From positions 27,884,377 through 27,948,376 of the forward strand of contig OX421968.1 in the NCBI GenBank assembly GCA_949128115.1: a stretch of DNA of 64,000 nt, given 5' to 3'. The number at the start of each line of letters is the position of its first letter. The first letter of the stretch is position 1. The translations under genes were made by a program, and so were the position numbers. The notes under the pieces were generated by a model. The model was not told where the DNA came from and ran no database searches. It worked only from the letters and a program-made list of their open reading frames with translations. Origin of the DNA: Anaspis maculata (taxonomy: Eukaryota; Arthropoda; Insecta; Coleoptera; Scraptiidae). Below are positions 55,506-63,784 of the stretch, one piece after another.

Positions 55506-56858
55506 CTATGAGGTGTAGCTGGTGTGTTTCTTCATTTGTTCAATTTTTCTCGTGTAGCAGGGGCAGTTCCTATCTCTTGCCGAATGTGTTCTCTCCTCGA
55601 TACCCATACGTTGGCAGTTGATGCAGTTTAGCGGTCTCGTGCAATCTTGGTGTTTTTCACGTTTGCCACATACATGGCAGACTGGTTTCTCGGAGCAATT
55701 CTTGGCAAGGTGCGAGTACATGCAGCAGTTGAAGCAGATAGGGGTAGAAAATGTTTCAATCACATAAACACTAGTGAGGTTTATGTTAATTTTTCCTTGT
55801 TTCAGAATGTAGTTTGCCACGTCAGGTGTTGCTTCCAGTATCCAATTATTTCTCATCTGATTTCTACATTTCCTCTTCGTGATTACTTTGATGCCCTTCT
55901 TCATGTTATCTGCACCAAACTTTTGAATTAGGTCTTCATTTTGTTGCAGAATGTTGTTTTTTATTTCTTCTTCGTCCAATTCGGTTGGTATGCCACATAG
56001 CTGCAGTGTAGGGTTTCTCCAGTTTCTATCTTCAATATGCAGTCCTTCGATGTTTTTTCTTTTAAGAATTTCTTCGATTTTGTACTTTTGGGCTTCGTTT
56101 TGTGTTTCCAAAATTATCCTATTCTTTCCGATTTTTACAGTGTTCTTTAAGCCGCCATCTATTTCCTTCGGGTTTATTGTTTGCTGTATCGTCTTCCATT
56201 TGTCATCGATGTCTTCTTTCTCTGTTGTTATTACGATTTCGTTCCGGTTTTCTTGTTTTTGCGGTGGTGTCTTCCACGGTTCCTTCGGTTTGTTTGACTC
56301 TGGCCTTGGTGGGAATTGTCCGTATGACTTCAGATTTCCTGTTGTTGTTGCGATCGCTGCATAAGTTTTTCTTCTTGAAATTCCCCCTTCTTCTTCAATT
56401 GGGTCAGGGTGTTGTTCCGTTGTTGGTTGGTGACGCATCTGTTCCGCCCGTTCGGTTACTGATTTAAATTGGTTTCGCATTAGTTCTCTTTCAAGTTTCC
56501 ATTTTTTCTGAACTAATCTGGTAATATTTTCGTGTATTTTTGTTATCTGGTTGTGAATTTTGATTTGGTCAGCTCGCTGGAATTGCAAGACACCGTTTTC
56601 TTCTTTTCCCGACGCTAACTGGATCTTTTTCAGTGCTGTAAAAATGTCTTCGACCAGCTCATCCTCCGCGACGCCCTCTTCTTCATTGACTGCATAAAGT
56701 AGGTCCGGGCTAGACATTATTCTTCTCTTTTTGGTGGTTTCGTTCCTTGGGGTTTTATTGTCTGGGCTGTAAAAGGTGCCTTCGCTCAAAATGCTCTCCT
56801 GGGATGTTGCTACCTTCATCACTTGGTCGTGTTGTTGGGGTGCACCGTCCCGCAGCAT
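55506..56858 (-). CDS. LINE ORF1: gag-like protein with zinc knuckles
   Basis: 450 residues starting at ATG 56858. The N-terminal 75 residues are polar. Residues about 80-150 (ALKKIQLASG, HNQITKIHENITRLVQKK, ERELMRNQF) look like a coiled coil for multimerisation. About 200-360 may be an RRM-like fold (NEIVITTEKEDI to NYILKQGKI). Three zinc knuckles follow: CFNCCMYSHLAKNC (375-388, CX2CX4HX4C), CHVCGKREKHQDC (394-406) and CINC...H...C (412-433). It binds element RNA and helps chaperone target-primed reverse transcription. It ends with TAG in the same frame as ORF2. Confidence 0.93.
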   Translation of the reverse strand: MLRDGAPQQHDQVMKVATSQESILSEGTFYSPDNKTPRNETTKKRRIMSSPDLLYAVNEEEGVAEDELVEDIFTALKKIQLASGKEENGVLQFQRADQIKIHNQITKIHENITRLVQKKWKLERELMRNQFKSVTERAEQMRHQPTTEQHPDPIEEEGGISRRKTYAAIATTTGNLKSYGQFPPRPESNKPKEPWKTPPQKQENRNEIVITTEKEDIDDKWKTIQQTINPKEIDGGLKNTVKIGKNRIILETQNEAQKYKIEEILKRKNIEGLHIEDRNWRNPTLQLCGIPTELDEEEIKNNILQQNEDLIQKFGADNMKKGIKVITKRKCRNQMRNNWILEATPDVANYILKQGKININLTSVYVIETFSTPICFNCCMYSHLAKNCSEKPVCHVCGKREKHQDCTRPLNCINCQRMGIEERTHSARDRNCPCYTRKIEQMKKHTSYTS

Positions 56859-57042
56859 GAATGCTTAGGTTTGGGTGCACCAATTTATAAATTTTGTTCG
56901 CCGAAACTTTAATAATTCAGTAATTTATGTTGATACTCCGTATTGAAAAAACTTGGTAAAATCTTATCGTAATGTACACAAAACAGCCGCACGATCGGAG
57001 CAAAAACACGTCCGCTCTCGACGACTGCTGCTGAATACCTGT
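56859..57042 (-). promoter_or_regulatory. LINE 5' UTR / presumed internal promoter
   Basis: The 184 bp between the 5' end and the ORF1 ATG contain GCCGCACGATCGGAGCAAAAA and CGTCCGCTCTCGACGACTGC. LINEs of this type normally carry a downstream-acting promoter in this region. No TATA box is seen. The function is inferred from position. Confidence 0.45.
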
Positions 57043-57720
57043 AATTTACAGGCAACGTGAACCACATCAAGATCTATCCAATTTTTGACAATTGATGCCC
57101 CGCCGCCATCTTGTATTCTCACTATTGAACATGTTTCGAAGTGATAGAACTAGGAGAATTATGCCTCAACGAAAAGAGATATCGATGTGATGCAAACACC
57201 AATCGAATGCGTACGTGACCACCATATAAAGTTGACCAATAATTTTGTCACTTGGCCGCCATCTTTGATCCGCCATTTTGAATTTCTCTGAAAGTGATCC
57301 GATTTGAGTGAAATTTGCAGGCGATGTGAACTTTATCAGGATACATCCAATTTTTGACAATTGATGCCCCGCCGCCATCGTGTATTCTCCATATTGAACA
57401 TGTTTCAAAGTGATAGAACTAGGAGAATTATGCCTCAACGAAAAGAGATATCGATGTGCTGCAAACGCCAATCGAATGCGTACGTTACCACTATATAAAG
57501 TTGACCAATGATTTTTGTCACTTGGCCGCCATCTTTGATCTGCCATTTTGAATTTCTCTGAAAGTGGTCCGATTTGAGTAAAACTTGCAGGCGATGTAAA
57601 CTTCATTAAGATGCATCCAATTTTCAACAATTGATACCCCGCCGCCATCTTGTATTCTCCATATTGAACATGTTTCAAATTGATAGAACTAGGAGAATTA
57701 TGCCTCCTTGTTTCACCTTT
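57043..57720. repeat. ~270 bp tandem units in HINE copy 5
   Basis: GGCCGCCATCTTTGATC recurs at about 57255 and 57525. Each unit also has TGTATTCTCxxTATTGAACA and GAGATATCGATGTG. The long minus-strand frame (260 codons, 57166-57948) shows the same peptides repeating every 90 residues, so it is the repeat read in an open frame. Confidence 0.85.
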
Positions 57721-58019
57721 GTTTCGTATGATCATTCTTATTCTCCAGCCAAATTCCAACATTCCGCCACCATCTTGGCCGCCATATTGAAATCTCTTAT
57801 CAGTGGAACGATTTTCATGAAACTTGGAACTAACCCTTGTCTGTAGTACAATCATTTTGATTTTAAGGCCAAATTTCATGATTTTAACGCTATTTCGGCC
57901 GCCATATTGAAATTTCTGCCCAAATAACGGTAGAACCCTAATCAACATCTTGCGTTCACTAACCCTTCAAAAAGGAAGTGCGCTACTGAGCCTTATGCCC
58001 ATGAGGCATATTCGCTTGT

Positions 58020-58622
58020 TAATATTATTTTATTTTATCTTCCTGCGGTGCCGGTGAGCCGACGCGGTCCGTCTGTCCAAGGAAGTATAAGAATGTTGTT
58101 TGGAAAACTCCGGTATCAATTTTAAATGAAAAAATCAATAAATATAAAATACAGAGGTATTTAGATAGGTATGTACCTCGTAAATGTGATTTGAGGTAAC
58201 TACGTGGTTCTAGAGTTCCTACGATATTATCTTCTCCACTCACAATAAGTCCGCCAATCAGAAGAGATCCGCTAGCGGCTCTCCCACTGGCACTACCAAT
58301 CGGCGGCCTCCCATTCAAATTTTGGTCGCGCTAAGCGTTGTCGCAGTCAAATTATCACTCAACTGGGGTGGAGCCATCGTCCCATATTTGGCTCGAGGTT
58401 AGGCTATTGCCAGGCAGCGCGATTTCGCAAATAGGCGCTTCAAAAGGTGGTTGAAATATTACCTGCTTATAAAACTCCCTAACCATCAACTCTTCACCAA
58501 AAAATTACCGTTTGACTGATGTGGTCCGAATTTCACGGAATGTCTCGTGACTTACAGCAGTTTTTTTTTTCAAATTGGACACTGGAGTATTTTGAAGAAA
58601 TACGTTATAAGCAGCTCATGAG
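58020..58622. other. Right arm of giant foldback, no gene
   Basis: Only the inverted match to 41820-42000 (58085-58250) is recognised. The CGCTTATAAAACTCC and TTTGGCTCGAGG stretches are unclassified. Confidence 0.5.
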
Positions 58623-59027
58623 TAGCGCTGGGCAATACATTTGATTGATCGATTATTTTAGCATGCAAAAAAAAATCATCGATTAATCGAAAATCCCGAT
58701 TAATCGATTATTCAATTAGATAGTCGATTATGAATAAACGATCAATTAATGGACTATCCGATTGTGAATAATCGATTATTTAAGGGATTATTCGATTTTT
58801 TTTTAATCAATTATTCGATTTTTTGATCGATTAATCGATTATTCAATGAACGATTCGAATAGAATAATCGCATATTCCATAATCGACTATGCATAATCGA
58901 ATAAAATCGATTAGTTGATTTCAAAATAATCGATTAATCGATTTTGAAATAATCGATTAATCGAAGTAATATATTATTTTTTTATAATCGATTATTGGTT
59001 ATGAAATCTCATAATCGCCCAGCCCTA
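58623..59027. mobile_element. hAT-type MITE built of ATCGATTA repeats
   Basis: The ends TAGCGCTGGGC / GCCCAGCCCTA have exact 8-bp flanks CTCATGAG (58615-58622, 59028-59035). The interior 350 bp is an imperfect array of ATCGATTAATCGATTATT-like words, itself palindromic at many scales. It is non-coding. Confidence 0.9.
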
Positions 59028-59117
59028 CTCATGAGTCAATAATTTAAGACTGCCTGTGTAAAATTTGAGCCAAATCGGTCGAACGGTTCACAAAATATCG
59101 AAAGAAAACGATTTTTG

Positions 59118-59264
59118 GTTCCAATAGCGATATTATTGATATTATAAATAATATCATCTGATATTATTTCCACTTTCCAGTATTATTGGTATTATCGGTA
59201 TTATAGATATTATTTCCAGTATTATTGGTATTATTCTCAGTATTTCCGGTATTATTGGTATTAT
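59118..59264. repeat. ATT-rich microsatellite (GGTATTATT)n
   Basis: Interrupted repeats of GATATTATT and GGTATTATT. The minus-strand frame with runs of Ile-Pro-Ile reflects it. Confidence 0.9.
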
Positions 59265-59890
59265 GTGCAAATTAATACTGGTAATACAAGCTTTGGTATT
59301 ATGGTGTATAAATTTTGGGTCTGTGATGCACCTCTCGCGCCGCACAATGGATACAATGATAATTTCTAGCCAAGTCGAGACCCATCCCTGTCAGGCACCA
59401 CAACACCTTTGCACAACATCAACATCAAGTAGAGGAAGGAGTCCAGTGTCGACGACACGCATTACGAAAATAAATTAATCATTTTCGGTTGTAAATGACA
59501 CTACCGCTGAGTTAGAATTCATCGATAAAATCAAATTTTAGTTTATGATGTAAGCTGTTGTCCTTAAAACACAATGCAAGCGGTCAAAGAATACTAACTG
59601 TAAAGAATAGAACCGAACGCCGCAACAGTTTACTCTCCCATCTCTCCACCATTTCTAGGACGACACTGGTCACCCCAAGGACCTGACACTATAACGTTAC
59701 ACCTCCGCGTTACACACCTTCGTTACATCTACTGATGCCATGAAGCGAATTCACTCCCATGTGTGGTTCTGCGTTAGTTGTGTGTTGTGATCTAGGCGCG
59801 AGAATAGAAGTTCCACTTCAATAAACTTGAATTGAATTGGATTGATCCTCGTCGTCAAGGTACTCCTCAACTGAATAAAAAGGGCGCTCA

Positions 59891-60077
59891 CAGGACCGTC
59901 TTTTGTGAAAATGGGGCCCCGGGCACAAGGTAATGGGGGCCCTTTTATAAAGGTATGCGAAAAAAAATATGGACTGGTCAGGATTGCTGGGCCGCAATTG
60001 TACTAAGCCTTTTGGCCAAAAGGGGCTCCAAAGCTCGGTCTATGAGAGTCCCGAGTATAAGACTTAAGACGGCACTG
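59891..60077. mobile_element. Short relative of the CAGTGCCGTCT hAT MITE
   Basis: Starts CAGGACCGTCTTTTG and ends AAGACGGCACTG. CGCTCA is repeated at both borders (partial duplication). Its 5' part, ATGGGGCCCCGGGCACAAGG, is the inverse of the 3' part of 29924-30251, so the two are related, with one inverted or rearranged. The second border is less clean than in the other hAT MITEs. Confidence 0.6.
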
Positions 60078-60267
60078 CGCTCAAGAAGCAGCCCCTTCAG
60101 AGCTGCTCTGAATTTACCGTTGCTGGCAATAGCCTTAAAAATCGGTCTGGAAGTTTATTATACAGCTTCACGGGTTCTATCTTGTGACTCGGTCAGCGAG
60201 AGCCGATGGTGAAGCCAAACCAGGGTCTGGGCAGTACCCCTTAAACTGTATTTAGAAAAGGTCTTTA

Positions 60268-60431
60268 GGTGCGTTCAGTCAGCTTATTTAGCCGCAAGTT
60301 TTAATTTTAGACGTAAGCGCTGAATCGCTTATTGGCTGTTCTGAGGAGGCTGGTTCGTAAGAGCCAATGGGCGTCGCTGCGCTTGCGACTAAAATTAAAA
60401 CTTGTGGCTAAATAAGCTGACTGAACGCACC
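60268..60431. mobile_element. 164 bp MITE with 45-bp inverted repeats
   Basis: GGTGCGTTCAGTCAGCTTAT and ATAAGCTGACTGAACGCACC are perfect inverse ends, continuing through AAGTTTTAATTTTAG / CTAAAATTAAAACTT. The flanks TTA and TTC do not settle the target duplication. Long perfect TIRs with GG..CC ends suggest PIF/Harbinger or a relative; this is uncertain. Confidence 0.8.
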
Positions 60432-60472
60432 TTCTCTCTCATACTCTACTTTCCCCTTGGCTGTTGGCGCCC

Positions 60473-61234
60473 GTTGGATTCAGCTGGTTTTTCTGATCAA
60501 ATTTGATATGTCAACAAAACTACTTCACCAAAACTCTAAGTACGGGGGCACCTCAAAATTTTGGGCAATTTTTTTTTACACTGCACAATATTGAATGATA
60601 CGTCATTGAAAAGTCCCCTAAAAAGTTTCAATGGACAAGTGCAAAAAGTTTCCGAGAATCTCCAGCGGTTTTTATTTTATGACAGAAAATAAAAACCTGA
60701 AAAAACACGTTTTTATGTATTAAATGAGAATCAATGAGAATTTTTCCAAACTGCAAGTTGCATTCAATAGAACTCATCAAGACGGTCAGTATGATGTTTG
60801 ACTCAATATGCAATGACTATTTTTTAATTTTGAGATTCTTCCGAAATGAAGATTTTGATGGGTAAAATTGAATTGCCTCAAAATTTGAAAATTGCTAATG
60901 CATATTGAGTTACACATCATACTGACCGTTTTAATGAGTTCTATTGGATGCAGTTTGCAGTTTGAAAAAATTCTCATTGATTCTTATTTTACACATAAAA
61001 ACGTGTTTTTCCAGGTTTTTATTTTCTGTCATGAAATGAAAACCGCTCGAAATTTTCGGAAACTTTTTGCACTTGTCTTTTTAACTTTTTAAGGGCTTTT
61101 CAATGACATATCATTCAATATTGTGCAGTGTAAAAAAATTGCCTAAAACTTTGAACTGCCCCCGTACTCAGAGTTTTGGTGGAGTAGTTTTGTTAACATA
61201 ACAAATTTGATCAGAAAAACCAGCTGAAATCAAC
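60473..61234. repeat. 0.76 kb near-palindrome
   Basis: CAGCTGGTTTTTCTGATCAAA (60481) pairs with TTTGATCAGAAAAACCAGCTG (ending 61226). ACACTGCACAATATTGAATGAT pairs with ATCATTCAATATTGTGCAGTG. AACACGTTTTTATGT pairs with ACATAAAAACGTGTT. ATGATGTTTGACTCAATATGCA pairs with TGCATATTGAGTTACACATCAT. There is a ~60 bp loop at about 60,850. Confidence 0.9.
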
Positions 61235-62159
61235 AGTCTTTACCGCAACTCGCTAGCTTCAATGGATCTTGAGAAAAATGGGGGTGGACATCTTTTTTGA
61301 ATGACCATGCAAAATATTTTAAATGTTACAGGACGCCATTAGAATAATCAATATTTATGCTAAACACTTTAAGTTAATCATATCACAACATTTAACACGC
61401 ATGGTTTTGTTATGGAGGTATTGAGGAAAAAGAGCCGGCGCGTGCTAGCGCCAACGCGCCTCAAGGAATTCCGTTTCACCTGTCGGAAGCATGATTTTCT
61501 CGCGGCTACTTGTTTATTTTTAGACATCACACAAAAGAGAATTACCGCATCGTACCTACTCACTCGTACTTCGTACAACGATCATTCGTGTGTAATTAAT
61601 AAATTACAATCTAAATAATATAACCGTTCCATTCACACAAAAATGGCCTTCCCTTCGACATTATTCTTTCCCCATTTCGCAGCGAATGCACGTACCTCTT
61701 ATAGTACCTATATTAGAAATAGAAAAAAAATTATTCCAAACAAAATAGTATATTATAATACAAGTTTTATAAGACATCGTATTGTCACACGCTTCATACG
61801 TCTTACGAAACGTGTGTTATATACAATTTTTTTCTATTTTGCAACTATTCCATTCTTTTTTTCAATAAAAAAATGTGAAATATGTGCCTCTGCTAACAAA
61901 ATTGTTGGGAATTGCTCTTGATGGTAAAAGCTCAAATTTCTCATCGGAAATGAGCCGGATTTTTCTGAAATAAGCCCCTTTGCGAAGTGATGTCACCTAA
62001 GCTGTCTTTTCTGTCAGTGAGTGCTGTCATGTCGATGTCATGCCCGCTGATATTGCCAACATTTGGGATTAAAAAAATGCGTATCGAAATGGAGCCTCTT
62101 ACGATGCGCGAATGACGTCATTTGCGTATCGTAATGACTTTCTTATGAACGCAAAATAG
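61235..62159. other. No recognisable feature
   Basis: The short open frames here (such as 61412-61618 and 61643-61921) have no family signature, and the latter is AT-driven and rich in Ile/Phe/Tyr. Confidence 0.5.
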
Positions 62160-62860
62160 AAAAACGGTTTTTCAGCACGGAAAGCGGAAAGCTTTCAATC
62201 TCTCCCTCAATATATCAAAAGTCCTTGTCTCTGGGACTGCCACAAATCAGTGTAGTACAGGGTGAAAGTTCATTATTTTTCTAAACTTTTTTCTTTTTTG
62301 AAGAATTGATTCTCGGAAGAAACGGTCTTCAGCTAGTTTGATAGAGTTCCAATGTACATACTAAAAATATACATCCTACAAGTACTGTAGAACAAGTTAC
62401 AAAGCGAAAACTATCCTAACAATAGTGATATCCTAACAAACCCAGCCAAATACATCAAGGTACTAAAATTTCTAAAAGATATCGGTATATATGAAACTTT
62501 ATGACGATTCAACACTTAGCTAGATTTGATCCTATGTAAGCCTTCCGTGGTCTTATTTGTTTGTATGTTTGAAAGTCGCCAATATAGACCCATTGGCGTG
62601 AAAAATGTGGCCCTGTCTGTTGCTATCCTTATTGTTCGATTATCCCAACCAGCTGTTCTTAGATCAGGTATTTAAACCTCCTTATGATCGCTAATAACCC
62701 TTTGTGGTTGATGCGAAATCATTAAAAAAAAAAATAATAAAAAAAAAAAGTGAAAACTATTTTCATCTTCAATTCTTCTCTTGGTGAAATTGATTCAGAT
62801 TGAAGCCGGTTTCAGTTTTTCGCAAGCTTATAATGTCATGCTGAACTTACAGGTGTTTAA
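62160..62860 (+). repeat. Partial copy of the 30992-32234 palindrome's left arm
   Basis: ATATCAAAAGTCC, TGGGACTGC, ACAAATCAGT, GTACAGGGTGAAAGTTCATT, GATTGAAGCCGG and GCAAGCTTATAATGTCA follow in the same order as in 31075-31380. It is interrupted by the insertion at 62415. Confidence 0.8.
62415..62749 (+). mobile_element. 5'-truncated polyA LINE tail
   Basis: An insert ending in an interrupted A tail (AAAAAAAAAAATAATAAA...) and flanked by 11-bp duplications GCGAAAACTAT / GTGAAAACTAT (62404-62414, 62750-62760; one mismatch). The first ~75 bases read DILTNPAKYIKVLKFLKDIG before a TGA at about 62503. This resembles the C-terminus of a LINE pol (xILxNPxxIKxLLxFhKxhGL). The rest is 3' UTR. This is a different LINE type from the two with pentamer tails. 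Confidence 0.75.
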
Positions 62861-63180
62861 AAAGTAAGCACCTAGCTATTATACATATACTCGGATTTAG
62901 CTCTCAAAAATATGAAGTTTGCGATGAGAATGAATGCAAGAGGTGGCCTCCTAACAAAGTTATGGCCCCTCAAAGTTCGATTTTCAAAATTGTTTTTTTC
63001 CCTAACTTTTCAACCGTTCAACCGATTTAAATCCAATTTCAACCAATGTTTACGGAAATGAGTCTCTATCGAACAATAAAAACGCGTTTCAACAAACATT
63101 TTTAGGTGAAAAGATAATAGAGGGTACTACCCTCTTATTATCTCCCTTGTTTTTATTCCCCTCTCTATGTTTGAAAATGG
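62861..63180 (+). repeat. Dispersed family F, another copy
   Basis: TTACAGGTGTTTAAAAAG (about 62848), AAAGTTATGGCCCCTCAAAGTT, TCAACCGTTCAACCGATTT, ATGAGTCTCTATCGAACAATA and CATTTTTAGG match 32235-32500 in order. Confidence 0.65.
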
Positions 63181-63249
63181 TCCCAATTTTTCGGTTTTCT
63201 CATGTCAATTCTGTTACTTTCGTTATTTTTATATGCTGAAGCATTAGTA

Positions 63250-63775
63250 AAATCATTCTGAAATACCGTACCAACGTATCAGCAAATGAATACGCACATA
63301 TAGTTCGACTCTATCAAAGCGGAAAAAGTCAAAATGAAGTAGCTCTACTTCTCAATGTGTCTCAAAGTGTTGTCATCAGGGCTTTCAAGAGGTTTCGTGA
63401 AAGCGGTAATGCAAACAAGACTCATGGGAGTGGAAAGCGAAGAGCTACAACAGCAAGACAAGATCATTTGGTGGTGACGACCGCAAAACGGAACCGCACT
63501 TTGAGCGCTGCAAAATTGAAAAACACCACGGGGCGAGGGTCCGTGTATCATGCTCCACAATTTGAAGAAAACTCCATGAACGTGTATTGAAAGCCCAAAG
63601 ACGTGCTCGAGCTCCCCAGCTGAGGAGGCAGCACCGTACCGTGTTGCTCGAAGAGGGTGGAGTGAAGAATACTCAAATTGGACTGTTGAAGATTGGGGCA
63701 ACGTCATGTTCTCAGACGACTCAAGATTCTGCTTATTTCATTCAGATGGAGGTATTCTGACATGGAAAAAACAAG
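63250..63775 (+). pseudogene. Tc1-like transposase relic
   Basis: The first frame (to TGA at about 63588) reads ANEYAHIVRLYQSGKSQNEV, ALLLNVSQSVVIRAFKRFRE and GSGKRRATTARQD, the paired-like double helix-turn-helix DNA-binding region of Tc1 transposases. After a frame change, RGWSEEYSNWTVEDWGNVMF then SDDSRFCLFHSDG carry the second catalytic Asp (SD[DE]SRF) of the DDE domain. The first Asp region is degenerate, and the third catalytic residue and C-terminus are lost where the sequence turns into GGGCAGCTATACATTAGGGT at about 63,780. It is inactive. Confidence 0.85.
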
Positions 63776-63784
63776 GGCAGCTAT

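Larger units (their letters stand above)
51754..57042 (-). mobile_element. Full-length two-ORF LINE, 5.3 kb, with AATTTA target duplication
   Basis: On the minus strand it runs from a ~180 bp 5' UTR through ORF1 and ORF2 to a 3' UTR, AATAAA (51781-51786) and about four TTATC pentamers. AATTTA flanks it (51748-51753 and 57043-57048). The host HINE reads continuously across the junction when compared with copy 3 (GAAATGAAATTT then GCTGGCAATATAAACCACATC). Neither ORF has a frameshift. The structure (gag-like ORF1 with zinc knuckles, AP endonuclease, RT, C-terminal CCHC) fits the I/R1/Ingi-like group. Confidence 0.93.
51519..58019 (+). mobile_element. HINE-like element, copy 5, split by a LINE
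   Basis: The 5' part is 51519-51753: TTTTAGCGCACTTTTCC, GGCGCTTTTAGC and a short (GTCC)n run. The 3' part is 57043-58019: 270 bp units with GCCGCCATCTTG, 118 bp units, AGGAAGTGCGCTACTGAG, a GCCTTATGCCCATGAGGC hairpin and ATATTCGCTTGT. Without the LINE it would be about 1.2 kb and closely resembles copy 3. Confidence 0.75.
51165..59825 (-). repeat. Giant foldback, right arm (with HINE and LINE inside)
   Basis: The arm proper is 51165-51518 plus 58020-59825. The 6.5 kb between is the HINE with its nested LINE. Pairing landmarks are listed with the left arm. The right arm also has a hAT MITE (58623-59027) and an ATT-rich microsatellite that the left arm lacks. Outer limits are TTGAAGTG...CTCGCGCC on the left and GGCGCGAG...CACTTCAA on the right. 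Confidence 0.88.

Noticed and set aside
57166..57948. 260-codon minus-strand ORF
   Set aside because: The peptide repeats every ~90 residues exactly as the 270 bp DNA unit does; it is a tandem repeat read in an open frame.
61643..61921. 92-codon ORF rich in Ile, Phe and Tyr
   Set aside because: AT-driven composition, with no signal peptide pattern that holds and no family match.
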